64,000 bases of DNA. It comes from Sandaracinobacter neustonicus. GTDB taxonomy: Bacteria; Pseudomonadota; Alphaproteobacteria; Sphingomonadales; Sphingomonadaceae. The translations under genes and the position numbers were made by a program. Shown one piece after another: positions 8,449-18,030 of the stretch. Every line of letters begins with the position of its first letter. The stretch's first letter is position 1. The notes under the pieces were generated by a model. That model searched no databases. It was not told the DNA's origin and saw only the letters and a program-made list of their open reading frames with translations. The stretch covers positions 124,001 to 188,000 of the forward strand of contig NZ_VFSU01000024.1 of assembly GCF_006385875.1 (NCBI RefSeq), given 5' to 3'.

Positions 8449-8889
8449 CTATGGTTGATCCAGCGCCTGCTGCAAGGCCATCAGGCGCGGGGAGAGCGCT
8501 TCGATCAGGCCCTTGGGCACAGCGTCTGCCGCCAGCGACAGTTCCGGCCCCAGCCGTTGCAGGCAATTGCCGTGCAGCCGCGCGCCGTCTGCCGTGCGCG
8601 AGACCAGCTTCACACGGCGATCCTTCGGGCTGATCCGAACCTGCGCCAGACCTTCGCGGTGCAGCCGTTTCAGCGTTGTCGTCATCGTCTGCTTGGTGAC
8701 GCCCAGCGCGGTGGCGAGCGCCTGCGGCGTTCGCGCTCCACCGGCGCGGCCCAGTTCGCCCAGCACGGCCAGCTGCGCCAGCGTAACGGGCGGGGGCAGG
8801 GTGCGTTCCACCAGCGCCCGGCCCAGCTGATCGACGGCGGCGATACGGGTGAAAAGCGTGTAGAGCGCCTGTTCAGTTCCTGTCAGCAA
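8449..8889 (-). CDS. MarR family transcriptional regulator
   Basis: A 146-residue winged-helix protein. The helix-turn-helix and wing are clear: LAVLGELGRAGGARTPQALATALGVTKQTMTTTLKRLHREGLAQVRISPKDRRVKLVSRT, residues ~38-100. I chose the TTG at 8889 because GGAGGT lies 8 nt before it and the family's N-terminal helix (TGTEQALYTLFTRIAAVDQLGRAL) begins there; the open frame runs upstream to 9210 but that part overlaps the DUF2939 gene in another frame. It probably regulates a nearby gene. The effector is unknown. Confidence 0.85.
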   Translation of the reverse strand: MLTGTEQALYTLFTRIAAVDQLGRALVERTLPPPVTLAQLAVLGELGRAGGARTPQALATALGVTKQTMTTTLKRLHREGLAQVRISPKDRRVKLVSRTADGARLHGNCLQRLGPELSLAADAVPKGLIEALSPRLMALQQALDQP

Positions 8890-8995
8890 ATGGCCGCCAC
8901 CTCCGGCAAGCAGGATGGTTTGCGGGCACAGGGGAGGCAAGTGGCCGGGCGGGCGGATTGATCCGCTTTGAATGGAAAGCGGGGCGGCGGGGGCG

Positions 8996-9571
8996 TCAGG
9001 CCGCCGGGGCAGGCAGGCGGGCCGGATCGAGATCGACGCCGGAAAGCCGCCAGCGCCAGCCGTCGCGGCGGAACAGCAGCCGGGGCGCGGCTTCATTGCC
9101 TTCCAGCGCGACTTGGAAGCTGCTGAACCCTTCGCGGCGGATGTCGAGATCGGGCGCGGCCAGCAGCGCGAGGCTTTCCATAACCGGAGAGCCTGCGAGT
9201 ACGCCGCCATCCCCCATGGCGGTGAACAGCAGCCCCACGGCCTCCGGCGAAACGCTGTTCTCCACCAGCGGATCGACGAAGTTGCGCGCCATGGCGAGGC
9301 CCAGCGCCTTCAGCGACGTCTCAGGCGTGGCAGCTGCTTCGGCATCGATGTTCGCCCGCAGTTCCGCCTTCAGGGACTGGCGCAGCGCCGGATAATCGAC
9401 ATGATCGGAAAAGCCCTGCGCATCGCCGGACAGCGCCGCGCCCTGCATCGCGTTCAGCGTGAGGCGCAGGGAGGCCGCAACCCAGCCGCCGAACGCCAGC
9501 GCGGGAAGCGCGGCGATGGCGGTGGCGGCAACGGTGACGCGGCGAAGCGCAGTGGGGGCAATCTGCATCAA
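8996..9571 (-). CDS. DUF2939 domain-containing membrane-anchored protein
   Basis: A 191-residue protein with one N-terminal membrane segment (residues ~10-36, VTVAATAIAALPALAFGGWVAASLRL) and a DUF2939-like outer domain: ALSGDAQGFSDHVDYPALRQSLKAELRANI, VSPEAVGLLF, SFQVALEGNEAAPRLLFRRDGWRWRLSGVDLD. The pattern of a membrane helix plus a small domain that reads like a lipid- or protein-binding fold is common in sphingomonads. The function is unknown. It sits between OsmC and MarR on the same strand, with 76- and 106-nt gaps. Confidence 0.75.
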   Translation of the reverse strand: MMQIAPTALRRVTVAATAIAALPALAFGGWVAASLRLTLNAMQGAALSGDAQGFSDHVDYPALRQSLKAELRANIDAEAAATPETSLKALGLAMARNFVDPLVENSVSPEAVGLLFTAMGDGGVLAGSPVMESLALLAAPDLDIRREGFSSFQVALEGNEAAPRLLFRRDGWRWRLSGVDLDPARLPAPAA

Positions 9572-9647
9572 AAGGGTTCGTCCTTGGCCAAAAGTCGCTG
9601 GTGGCGGCGGCGTTTGGCTGAACGGGGACGAACCCGCGCTGAACGTC

Positions 9648-10070
9648 TTATTCAGCTGCCGTCAGGATCAGCGGCGTGCCTTCCAGCGTGCGCTGCACCG
9701 GGCATTTGGCAGCGATCTCGATCAGCTTCGCGCGTTGATCTGCCGTCAACGCGTCTCCGCTGAGGAGGATCGTCTTGGTGAACACGTCCTGCCGCGAACT
9801 GGACGAATTTGGCCCGCCCTTCTGGTGCGTGAGGGTGACCTCCACCTTTTCCAGCGGCCAGTTCTGCTGCCTTGCATACCAGCGCACCGTCATCGCGGTG
9901 CATTCCCCAAGGGCTGAGGCCAGCAGGTCATAGGGGGCGGGGCCAAGGTCTGCGCCGCCCATCTCCGCCGGCTCGTCGCCCAGCAGCGTATGGCCGGAGA
10001 CGCTGATATCGACGGCGAAGGGGCTACGGCCGTTTTCAACCAGCCGGGCGGTGGTGGGGGCGTCTGTCAT
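9648..10070 (-). CDS. OsmC family peroxiredoxin-like protein
   Basis: A 140-residue OsmC/Ohr-fold protein, normally a dimeric thiol peroxidase acting on organic peroxides in the cytoplasm. The two conserved Cys are in [14 protein letters not shown] (residue ~57) and [12 protein letters not shown] (~122). The short N-terminal domain and the position of the Cys fit the YhfA/OsmC branch rather than Ohr. Its ATG is 1 nt after the AGCS stop codon, so it is cotranscribed with the transporter. Confidence 0.9.
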   Translation of the reverse strand: MTDAPTTARLVENGRSPFAVDISVSGHTLLGDEPAEMGGADLGPAPYDLLASALGECTAMTVRWYARQQNWPLEKVEVTLTHQKGGPNSSSSRQDVFTKTILLSGDALTADQRAKLIEIAAKCPVQRTLEGTPLILTAAE

Positions 10071-10071
10071 C

Positions 10072-11469
10072 TCAGTTCGTTCCCTTGCGCCACGCGAGGT
10101 AGCTTTCCATTTCTGCCCGCAGCGGCTTCGCCAGCAGATAGAGGCCGATGATGTTGGGCACGGCCATCAGGAAATAGACCGAGTCCACGAAATCCACGAT
10201 CTTGCCCATTTCCAGGATCACGCCCAGCGGCAGGATGCAGCAGAAGGCCAGCTTGATCGCCAGCTCGCGGCGGCGGCCATGGCCCACCAGATACTGGAAG
10301 GCCTCCGCCGCATAGAAGCCGTTGGCGATCACCGTGGCATAGGCGAACAGGAACACCGCAACGGCCAGCAGCGCCGGGAACCATGGGGTGATGGTGGCGA
10401 AGGCGGCCGTAGCGATCTGCACGCCCTCCAGCCCGCCGTTGGTGGCCGGGTTCCATGTGTCCGCCACCACGAAGGCGATGCCGGTGATGGTGCACATCAC
10501 CACCGTATCCATGAACGGCTCGATCAGGGCGACGAGGCCTTCGGAGGCCGGGTGCCGGGTTTTCGCCTGCGCGTGCGCGGCGACCGCCGTGCCGAGCCCT
10601 GCTTCACAGCTGTAGATGGCGCGGCGCATACCCGTGACGAAGGCCCCCAAGATGCCGCCGAACAGGCTCTGGCTGTTGAACGCTTCGGAAACGATCAGGC
10701 CGATGGCGTGCGGCACCCGATCATAGCCGGCCACGAGGATGGCGAGGCAGCCGCCCATGAAAATCACGCTCATCGCCGGGACGAGGATGGAGGTGGCCGA
10801 CGCGATCCAGCGGATGGAGCCGAGCAGCACCAGCGCCACCATCACCGCGAAGATGATGCCGAACAGCAGCCGGTTGTCGAAGCCCAGCTGTTCCGCAACC
10901 GGCGGATAGGCCTGATTCACCTGAAACAGGGACAGCGAGCCGCCGATCATCAGCAGCGCGTAGAACAGCGCCAGCCCGCGCCCCAGCTTCGGCAGGCCGA
11001 TGGAGGCGAGCCCCCGTTCCAGCGTGATCCACGCGCCGCCACGGATACGGCCGCCGGGCATTTCCTCGCGGAACATCAGCCCCAGAGTGACTTCGGCGCA
11101 TTTCAGCCCCATCGCGAACAGGCCGATCACGAACATCCAGAAGATCGCGCCCGGCCCGCCCACCGTGAGCGCGACGCCGATGCCCGCGATATTGCCAAGG
11201 CCGATGGTGCCCGACAGCGCGGTGGCAAGCGCGGCGAACTGGCTGACTTCGCCCGGCGCTGTCGGATCCCAATATTTGCCGCGCAGGATGCGCCAGCTTT
11301 CCGAAAAGCCGCGAATCTGCGGCACGCCCAGCCAGAAGGTGACGAACACCATCGCGAAGGCCAGCCACAGCACGATCAGCTGCACCTCCACCCCGCCGAT
11401 GGAGACGGTGTAGAAGACGAAGGCGGAGAGCCGGTCGATCCCGGCTTCGATGGTTTCGACGAAGCTCAT
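10072..11469 (-). CDS. Alanine/glycine:cation symporter (AGCS) family protein
   Basis: A 465-residue inner-membrane transporter with about ten hydrophobic helices. The AGCS signature is clear: ALSGTIGLGNIAGIGVALTV then GGPGAIFWMFVIGLFAMGLK. Members import alanine or glycine with Na+ or H+. Compared with typical members the C-terminus is normal (LLAKPLRAEMESYLAWRKG). Its start overlaps the alpha/beta-hydrolase stop by 4 nt (ATGA), so the two are likely translationally coupled. The substrate is inferred from the family. Confidence 0.93.
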   Translation of the reverse strand: MSFVETIEAGIDRLSAFVFYTVSIGGVEVQLIVLWLAFAMVFVTFWLGVPQIRGFSESWRILRGKYWDPTAPGEVSQFAALATALSGTIGLGNIAGIGVALTVGGPGAIFWMFVIGLFAMGLKCAEVTLGLMFREEMPGGRIRGGAWITLERGLASIGLPKLGRGLALFYALLMIGGSLSLFQVNQAYPPVAEQLGFDNRLLFGIIFAVMVALVLLGSIRWIASATSILVPAMSVIFMGGCLAILVAGYDRVPHAIGLIVSEAFNSQSLFGGILGAFVTGMRRAIYSCEAGLGTAVAAHAQAKTRHPASEGLVALIEPFMDTVVMCTITGIAFVVADTWNPATNGGLEGVQIATAAFATITPWFPALLAVAVFLFAYATVIANGFYAAEAFQYLVGHGRRRELAIKLAFCCILPLGVILEMGKIVDFVDSVYFLMAVPNIIGLYLLAKPLRAEMESYLAWRKGTN

Positions 11470-12941
11470 TGGGCGGCTGCTTGCTCAGGCGTCTGCGCAG
11501 GCGGGGCAGCGGGGTCCATCCGCCCCAGCATCCACGGCATGAATGGGTTGGAGCTGACACGCGCCAGCGCGGATGGCGGGATGCCCAGCACGCCGTTTTC
11601 CCCGCGCGCGGCCAGCGCGCCGAGCGCCACGCCCTGCCGATCATCCGGCGACGGGTCAGCGCCGTAAAGCCCGTCAGACAAAGGGAAGGGCAAGGCGACA
11701 TGCCCCAGCGAGTAGAAATCGCGGCGATAGGCGATGCCCAGCGGATAGTCCTGCGGGGTGGTTGCGTCCGGCGCATAGCTGCGCGCCACCGTCTGCGGAT
11801 CGCCCGGGGCCGCGTTCATCACCAGCGTCAGCGTATAGCGGTGCGGACCGGCGGGGCGCAGCCTGTCGATCGCCGTCTGCGCGCTGTGGCGCACCATGGG
11901 GCCGACATAGGCGGCGCGGTTGATATCGAACAGCACCAGTTCCGAGCCGTTGGCGGGCAGGTGGCTGTAAAGCCCCTCCACCACGGCGGGCGCGCTGACG
12001 GTGGAATCGACGACCGACTGGAAGGTGAGGATGGGCGGTAGCCGGCCCATGCGGCCGCTGGCACGCGCGGCTTCGATTTTTTCGCCGAGGATCACCGTCA
12101 TCCGGTGCGATTCCGCCCCGGCGCGCACCGGGAAGCTATTGTATTTGAACGGGTTATATTCAGGTTCTATGCCCAGCCACGCCGCCTTCACAAAGGCCGG
12201 GAAGATGGAGGGCATGGCCGCCAGCCCGGCGAAGCGGGCAAAACGGGTAAGGCCGATCATTGGCGAGATCAGCACCACCTTCTGCGGCGCGGCGAGCTTC
12301 GGGTTTTCCGTGGCATCCAGCGCGTACATCATCGCCAGCGCCGCGCCGTTGGAATAGCCGACGATGTGCAGCGGCTTGCCGGGTGCCAGCCGCGTGGCTT
12401 CCCGCACGGCGAGGCGGGTGGCCGCCTGCCACTGATCCGCACCCGCCTTCGTCAGCCCGGCGGGCACGGTGCCATGGCCGGGGTTGCGGATGGCGACGAC
12501 GGCCCAGCCGCGCGCTTCATACAGCTTTGCCACATGGCGCAGGCTGTAGGGGCCGTCCGTCAACCCGTGCAGCAGCACCACTGCGCCCGCCGGTTCCCCT
12601 TCCGGGCGGAAGGTGAAGCTGCGGTTCCAATCGGTGCGCAGGTGGGCCGAATTCATCGGCGATTCCGCCCAGTAACGGTTCTGCGCGATGCGCTGATCGG
12701 CGGGCAGCTTGGCGACGACTTCGCTTTGCACCACCTTGAAGGCGGCGTCTTCGGCTTTCAGCCATGTGGGCCAGTCCATCGCGTCAATCTCGCTGGCGGT
12801 GGGTTCGGGCGGCACCACGAGATGCCATGGCTGCAGATCAGGCCCGCGCATGGATTGCACCATGCGAACCAGAAACACCGCAGCCAGAAGCAGCAGCGCA
12901 CCGACGAAGATGGTTTTGAGAACCCCGAGCACAATCGACAT
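11466..12941 (-). CDS. Membrane-anchored alpha/beta hydrolase
   Basis: A 491-residue protein with one N-terminal membrane segment (residues ~5-26) and a large alpha/beta-hydrolase domain. The oxyanion-hole region is VVLLHGLTDGPYSLRHVA and the nucleophile elbow is HIVGYSNGAALAM, a G-Y-S-N-G variant of G-x-S-x-G. A late SVVDSTVSAPAVVEGLYSHL segment carries the likely acid. The last ~60 residues are Ala/Pro-rich. It overlaps the downstream symporter gene by 4 nt, suggesting that a hydrolysis product is imported, but the substrate is not identifiable. It is divergent from the metallopeptidase pair. Confidence 0.82.
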   Translation of the reverse strand: MSIVLGVLKTIFVGALLLLAAVFLVRMVQSMRGPDLQPWHLVVPPEPTASEIDAMDWPTWLKAEDAAFKVVQSEVVAKLPADQRIAQNRYWAESPMNSAHLRTDWNRSFTFRPEGEPAGAVVLLHGLTDGPYSLRHVAKLYEARGWAVVAIRNPGHGTVPAGLTKAGADQWQAATRLAVREATRLAPGKPLHIVGYSNGAALAMMYALDATENPKLAAPQKVVLISPMIGLTRFARFAGLAAMPSIFPAFVKAAWLGIEPEYNPFKYNSFPVRAGAESHRMTVILGEKIEAARASGRMGRLPPILTFQSVVDSTVSAPAVVEGLYSHLPANGSELVLFDINRAAYVGPMVRHSAQTAIDRLRPAGPHRYTLTLVMNAAPGDPQTVARSYAPDATTPQDYPLGIAYRRDFYSLGHVALPFPLSDGLYGADPSPDDRQGVALGALAARGENGVLGIPPSALARVSSNPFMPWMLGRMDPAAPPAQTPEQAAAQ

Positions 12942-13084
12942 CCGCTATGCCTAGCCGAGACGGGACGGGGCGCAAGCGGCTTTTGCGGAATGCGCCCGGC
13001 AGGCCCACCGCGCACCCGCTTGCGGGGCCGGATTTCGGCGATTAGGTTCACCCGGTGTCATGCGTTCGGGGAGGTTCGCAGCCC

Positions 13085-14593
13085 ATGTTGATACGCCTGC
13101 TGATGGGGCTGGCGATGCTGTTTGCGGCGGGGGCGGCGCAGGCGGGCTGGCTGGTGGCCGAGACGGCGCATTTCCGCATCTACAGCACGATGAGCGAGAA
13201 GCGGCTGCGGCAGGAAGCGGCCGTGCTGGAGGATTATCACCAGTTGCTGGAGCTGCTGACGGGGAGGACTTTTCCCGCCGATGCGCCCAGGCTGGATATC
13301 TTTCTGGTGGCTGAGCAGAAGCAGCTTGCAATCGTGCAGCCGGGCGTGGGGAAGAATGTGGCCGGTTTCTACGTTTCCGCGCCGGGCGGGATTTTCGCGG
13401 TGGCGACGGAGCCGGACCTCGACAATATATGGTCTGGCGGGCGGGACACGCTGCTGCATGAATATGCGCATCATTTCATGATGCAGATGGGCGGCGGCAC
13501 CGTGCCGGCCTGGTATCGCGAAGGCTTTGCCGAATATGTGATGACAGCCGCGTTCCGGCCGGACCGGATCGAATATGGCGGCGCGAACCGGGAGCGGTAC
13601 TGGATCCTGATGAACCTGCCGTGGGAGCCGCTGGAAAAGGTGCTGGCCGGGGCGCGGAACATGGGTTTCGGCAATTTCTATGCGCAAAGCTGGCTGTTGA
13701 CGCATTATTTGAACCGGGTCGATGGGATGCAGGGGAAGCGCAACGCCTATCTGAAGAAGGTGGCGGAGGGAGGCGATCCGGTGGAGGCGTTCAAAACCGA
13801 GGTCGATCCCGATCTGGCGAAGTTTCAGTCCCGCTTGCGCGCCTATATCAACGGCTCCGGTGCCACGCTGTCGCGCTTCAAGCGGACGCCGCCGGAGCCT
13901 GCATCCGTGCGGGTGACGGCGCTGCCGAAGGCGGCTGATGGGGCGTTGCTGCCGCTGCTCTCCATGCAAATGCCGCAGAAGGCGGAGGACGATGCGCAAA
14001 GCCTTGCGCGGGTGCGCGAAGCGACCGCGCGCACCCCGGACGACCCGTGGGCGAAGCGGGCCGCGGCGATCGCCGAGGCGATCGCCGGAGACGGGGCCGT
14101 CGCCGCGCGCACACTGGATGCGCTGTTGATGGAAAGCCCCGACGACGCGGACCTGCTGCGCTGGCGGGCTTCGCTCTACAAGGCGGACCGGCCCGGCGCT
14201 TCGCAGGCCGATATCACCGCTGCGCGCAAGCTGCTGGTGCGGGCGTGGAAGGCCGCACCCAACGACTGGCAGGTGCTGTGGGCCTATGGCAACAGCTTCC
14301 CGTCGCGCGGCAAGCCGCTGAGCGAGAGCGTGCTGGACGTGCTGTGGAAGGCGGCGGACCTCGCGCCGCAGGTGCAGGCGCTGACGATGAAAACCGGGGT
14401 GGAGATGGCGCGTGCGGGCCATTACGAACATGCGGAATCACTGATCGCGCCCAATGTGAACAACCCCCATTCCGGTGGGCCGATGATGTTGGAGCGCAAC
14501 CTGCTGACGGCATTGCGCTCACGCGACAAGGAGGCGGTGGACGCAGCGCTGCTGGGCCTTTCGATGGGGCAGGGCAACGTGGGCACGGATTAG
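13085..14593 (+). CDS. Secreted HEYAH zinc metallopeptidase-like protein with TPR-like tail (copy 1)
   Basis: A 502-residue protein. It has a signal peptide (cleaved after AAQA, residue ~20), a gluzincin-like metallopeptidase domain (~25-250) with HEYAHH at 125-130 and a downstream REGFAEY giving the likely third Glu ligand (146 or 150), then helical repeats that look TPR-like (~290-500; MESPDDADLLRWRASLYKA). It resembles the DUF1570-type group. I prefer the ATG at 13085 to the GTG at 13055 because GGGGAGGT lies 9 nt before it. It probably acts in the periplasm. It forms a tandem pair with the next gene. Confidence 0.8.
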   Translation: MLIRLLMGLAMLFAAGAAQAGWLVAETAHFRIYSTMSEKRLRQEAAVLEDYHQLLELLTGRTFPADAPRLDIFLVAEQKQLAIVQPGVGKNVAGFYVSAPGGIFAVATEPDLDNIWSGGRDTLLHEYAHHFMMQMGGGTVPAWYREGFAEYVMTAAFRPDRIEYGGANRERYWILMNLPWEPLEKVLAGARNMGFGNFYAQSWLLTHYLNRVDGMQGKRNAYLKKVAEGGDPVEAFKTEVDPDLAKFQSRLRAYINGSGATLSRFKRTPPEPASVRVTALPKAADGALLPLLSMQMPQKAEDDAQSLARVREATARTPDDPWAKRAAAIAEAIAGDGAVAARTLDALLMESPDDADLLRWRASLYKADRPGASQADITAARKLLVRAWKAAPNDWQVLWAYGNSFPSRGKPLSESVLDVLWKAADLAPQVQALTMKTGVEMARAGHYEHAESLIAPNVNNPHSGGPMMLERNLLTALRSRDKEAVDAALLGLSMGQGNVGTD

Positions 14594-14688
14594 GCTACAT
14601 TGGTTCACAGTTGAGGACACGCTTGCGGCTTTCGCCCGCGCGCCGGGATGGTTACGCTGCGTTCACCATGGCCCGGTGAAAGTCTTGC

Positions 14689-16194
14689 GTGCGCCTGCTT
14701 CTGTCCCTTTTGCTGCTGCTGCTTCCCACGCCATTGCTGGCGCAGTGGAAGATGGCGGAAACGGAGCGGTTCCGCGTCTATGCGGACATGCCCGCCAGAA
14801 AGCTGGAGCAGCGCGCCGCCTTGCTGGAGGATTTCCACGCCCTGCTGGTGCGGGCGACCGGACGTGATCTGCCGCCCGGATCGCCACCGCTGGATGTGTT
14901 CCTCGTTTCCGACATGGCGCAGGCCAGCCCATGGCGGCCTGTCGATCCGCGCGTGTCGGGCTTTTACCGGGCGAGTTCGGGGCGGATTTCCGCGTTCGCC
15001 ATGGAGGATTTGCCCGACAGCCGCATTCCCGATCTGGCGCAGACGCTGCTGCTGCACGAATATGCGCATCACTTCCTGCTGGGTGCCAGCCGCAACGCCT
15101 ATCCGGCCTGGTATGTGGAAGGATTCGCGGAATATTATTCCACTGCGCGCTTCGGCAATGACAGCATCGATTATGGGCTCGCCAGCCCCGTGCGCGCCCA
15201 GACGCTGGTGCGCGCGCCATGGATTCCGCTGGAACGACTGCTGGCGCGGGATCCGTCTTTGCTGCGCGGCGACGACTCCGCGATCTTCTATGCCCAAAGC
15301 TGGCTGCTGACGCATTATCTGTTCCGCGCGCCGGGTATGCGCGGACGGCTGAGCGATTATCTGAAGGCCTATGCAGCCGGCGCAGACCCGGTGGAGGCGT
15401 TCCGCACTCATATCGACCCGGATTTCCGCGCCTTCGAGGCGAAGCTGAGGCGCTATGTGGTGCGCGAGGCGACCTATTCGCGCTTCAACCGCATCGACGA
15501 GACGCGGCCGACGGTGCGCATCACCGAGTTGCCGGCATCAGCCTCCACGATGCTGATGCCGATGATCGCGATCGAGCAGGGCGTGCCGCCCGACCGGCGC
15601 GAGGAGGCGCTGGCCGATCTGCGCCAGCGCGCCGCGCGCTTCCCCGGCGATCCGCTGGCGCTGCGGGCGCTGGCGCTGGGTGAACTGCAGCTTGGATCGC
15701 CCATGGCGGCGGCGGACTTGCTGGATGCGCAACTGGCCCGCACGCCGGACGATGCGGACCTGTTGCGCTGGCGGGCGCAGGCGGCGCGGCTGCTGGGCCA
15801 GCCGGAGGTGGCGCGCACCTATCTGTTGCGGGCGATGCGCGCCAACCCGCAGGACTGGCGCACCGCGCTGGCCTATTCCCGCCTGTATCGCAGCACGGCG
15901 CAGCCGATGCCCGATCAGGCGCTGGAGGCGTTGATGAAGGCCTATCGGCTGGCCCCGCAAGTGAATGACGTGGTGCTGGACGCCGCGCTGGCGCTGGCGA
16001 ACGCCGGGCGCACCGGGGAGGCCGCGCAGGTTCTGGAGCCGCTGGCATGGGCACCGCACGGCGGCCCGGCCTCTGAACTGGCGCAGCGGATGCTGGTGAA
16101 GGCTCGCGCCGGGGATGTGGCGGGGGTGCAGGGGCAGGTTGAGGACTTGCGTCGCCAGCAGATCGCGGGCGGGCAGATCGGGCGGCGGCGCTAG
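14689..16194 (+). CDS. Secreted HEYAH zinc metallopeptidase-like protein with TPR-like tail (copy 2)
   Basis: A 501-residue paralogue of the previous protein, in the same order: signal peptide (MRLLLSLLLLLLPTPLLA), the metallopeptidase domain with HEYAHH at 123-128 and VEGFAEYY, and helical repeats (ARTPDDADLLRWRAQAARLL). Both copies share SWLLTHYL, DPVEAF, and MAETERFRVYADM versus VAETAHFRIYSTM. The start is GTG at 14689, with only a weak ribosome site; the signal peptide begins there. The 95-nt gap between the copies suggests one transcript. It overlaps tesB tail-to-tail by 4 nt. Confidence 0.8.
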   Translation: MRLLLSLLLLLLPTPLLAQWKMAETERFRVYADMPARKLEQRAALLEDFHALLVRATGRDLPPGSPPLDVFLVSDMAQASPWRPVDPRVSGFYRASSGRISAFAMEDLPDSRIPDLAQTLLLHEYAHHFLLGASRNAYPAWYVEGFAEYYSTARFGNDSIDYGLASPVRAQTLVRAPWIPLERLLARDPSLLRGDDSAIFYAQSWLLTHYLFRAPGMRGRLSDYLKAYAAGADPVEAFRTHIDPDFRAFEAKLRRYVVREATYSRFNRIDETRPTVRITELPASASTMLMPMIAIEQGVPPDRREEALADLRQRAARFPGDPLALRALALGELQLGSPMAAADLLDAQLARTPDDADLLRWRAQAARLLGQPEVARTYLLRAMRANPQDWRTALAYSRLYRSTAQPMPDQALEALMKAYRLAPQVNDVVLDAALALANAGRTGEAAQVLEPLAWAPHGGPASELAQRMLVKARAGDVAGVQGQVEDLRRQQIAGGQIGRRR

Positions 16195-17060
16195 CCCCCG
16201 TTGCGGTAGCGGATCAGCCCTTCCTGCACCACGGTCGCGACCAGCAGGCCATCCTGCCGGAAAATCTTGCCGATATTCAGTCCGCGCCCGCCGGAAGCTG
16301 CCGGGCTGGACTGATCGTACAGGTGCCAAGCGGACGGGTCCGGCTGATGGTGGAACCAGATGGCGTGATCGAGGCTGGCGGATTGCAGCTTCGGGTCAGT
16401 CCATGAAATGCCATGCGGCAGGATACAGGTGTCCAGCAGGGTCATGTCGGTGGCGTAGGCGAACATGGCTGCGCGCAGCGCCTGTCCTTCGGGAACCTCG
16501 CCATCCGCGCGGAACCAGTTGTGGCTGATCGGTTCGGTCGGCTTCGGGTTGAAGGGATTGTGCCGTTCCACGGAGCGGAATTCGAACGGTCGGTCACGTT
16601 CGGCCCATGCTGTGCGGAAGGGTTCGGGCACCCTGTCTCCGGCAAGGGTGTGCAGTTCGGCCTCGTTCAGCAGGCCATCGGGGCCTTTTACGGCAGGCAG
16701 GCTGTCCTGATGCGAAAGGCCGGGTTCGACGATCTGGAAGCTGGCCGCCAGCGAGAAGATCGCCCGGCCGTGTTGGATCGCGGTGACGCGCCGCGTGGTG
16801 AAGCTGGCCCCGTCTCGTTCGCGGTCCACCTTGTAAAGGATGGGGATTCGCGGTTCGCCGGGGCGGATGAAATAGCTGTGCAGCGAATGGACGGGGCGGT
16901 CATCCGGCACGGTGCGCTGCGCGGCGGCCAGCGCCTGCGCCACCACCTGCCCGCCATAGACGCGTTCCCAGCCGGCATCGGTGTTGGCCCCGCGATAGAG
17001 ATCGACTTCGATTTCCTCGACATCGAGGAGGGCGACGAGGCGGGAGAGTGGTGTGGACAT
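16191..17060 (-). CDS. tesB: Acyl-CoA thioesterase II
   Basis: A 289-residue double-hotdog thioesterase that hydrolyses acyl-CoAs to free acids. Recognisable blocks: FRGANTDAGWERVYGGQVVAQA-type start (here LYRGANTD), LHSYFIRPGEP and VTAIQHGRAIFSLAASFQ in the first domain, and YATDMTLLDTCILPHG, DHAIWFHHQ and GLLVATVVQEGLIR in the second. The Asp of YATDM and the Gln of VQEGL match the E. coli TesB catalytic residues. The length is normal. Its start region overlaps by 8 nt an open extension of the divergent hydrolase frame, not that gene's chosen start. Confidence 0.93.
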   Translation of the reverse strand: MSTPLSRLVALLDVEEIEVDLYRGANTDAGWERVYGGQVVAQALAAAQRTVPDDRPVHSLHSYFIRPGEPRIPILYKVDRERDGASFTTRRVTAIQHGRAIFSLAASFQIVEPGLSHQDSLPAVKGPDGLLNEAELHTLAGDRVPEPFRTAWAERDRPFEFRSVERHNPFNPKPTEPISHNWFRADGEVPEGQALRAAMFAYATDMTLLDTCILPHGISWTDPKLQSASLDHAIWFHHQPDPSAWHLYDQSSPAASGGRGLNIGKIFRQDGLLVATVVQEGLIRYRNGG

Positions 17061-17127
17061 GGGGCCAGCGGTTAAGGGCAGCCGGGCGGCCTTGCAACCT
17101 GCGGCTTTCAGAGGCAGGCCAGTGGTG

Positions 17128-18012
17128 ATGCGGATGCTTGTTTCAGCCCTGTTGCTGGTTGCGGCCCCGGCGATGGCTGCCCCGGTGGATTTGCCGGTTG
17201 CGTTGCCGGACGGGCGGACGCTGAACCTCTATTGTCAGGGCAGTTCTGGCCCTGTCGTGCTGTTCGACGCGGGCTGGGCGGCGGACAGCCGGGTGTGGCG
17301 GCGGGTGATGGCGCAATTGCCGGGCGACGTGCGGGCCTGCGCGGCAGACAGGGCAGGGCAGGGCAAGAGCAGCCCCGGCCCGATGCCGCGCGATGGCGAG
17401 GCGGTGGCGCGCGACCTGCAGGCCGCGGCAACCGCCGCGAAGCTGCCGGGGCCATGGCTGCTGGTGGGGCATTCGCTGGGCGGGTTGAACATGCGGCATT
17501 TCGTGCGGCTGTTTCCGGCCGATGTGGCAGGGCTGTTGCTGCTGGACCCGACGGGCCTTTCCAGGCCCGGCGCATTTGCGCCGCTGGTCGCGCGGTCGCG
17601 GGGTTGTGTGGCGGCGCTGACGGCGGATGAATTCCCGGCCGATCGGCCCGATCTCGCCCGCTGCAAGGCAGAGGACCGGCAGGCGGCGCTGGCCCGGTGG
17701 GAGGCGAGGCTTTCGGAAATTGAATCGGCCGGGGAAAGCACCTCTGCCGGGCTGGCGGATCAGGGGCCGGGCAGCCTGACGGTTCCGCTGATCGTGTTGC
17801 GGCCCGGTCCGCAGGGGGTGGCGGCCGATGGGTTTGCCGATCCGCTCGCCACGCTTTCCGCGAAGGGGGAGGCGCGGCTGGTGCCGGGCAGCGGGCATAT
17901 GATCATGCTGGATCAGCCGGGGGCTGTGGTGCAGGCAATCGCAAATTTGCTGGCTGCCGCTGACAGACATTCCAACGATGAAAAAGCCGTGATAAAGAAA
18001 AGCCAACAATAG
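17128..18012 (+). CDS. Secreted alpha/beta hydrolase
   Basis: A 294-residue alpha/beta hydrolase with a signal peptide (MRMLVSALLLVAAPAMAAP). It has the oxyanion region VVLFDAGWAADSRVW, the nucleophile elbow LLVGHSLGGLNMRHF (G-H-S-L-G), the acid region LIVLRPGPQGVAADGF, and a C-terminal GSGHMIMLDQP supplying the catalytic His. So the triad looks intact. I place the start at the ATG at 17128 (GTG at 17125 is adjacent); a longer frame from 17053 runs through the tesB promoter area. The substrate is unknown; the protein is likely periplasmic. Confidence 0.85.
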   Translation: MRMLVSALLLVAAPAMAAPVDLPVALPDGRTLNLYCQGSSGPVVLFDAGWAADSRVWRRVMAQLPGDVRACAADRAGQGKSSPGPMPRDGEAVARDLQAAATAAKLPGPWLLVGHSLGGLNMRHFVRLFPADVAGLLLLDPTGLSRPGAFAPLVARSRGCVAALTADEFPADRPDLARCKAEDRQAALARWEARLSEIESAGESTSAGLADQGPGSLTVPLIVLRPGPQGVAADGFADPLATLSAKGEARLVPGSGHMIMLDQPGAVVQAIANLLAAADRHSNDEKAVIKKSQQ

Positions 18013-18030
18013 ATAAAATTGGTGGTCGCG

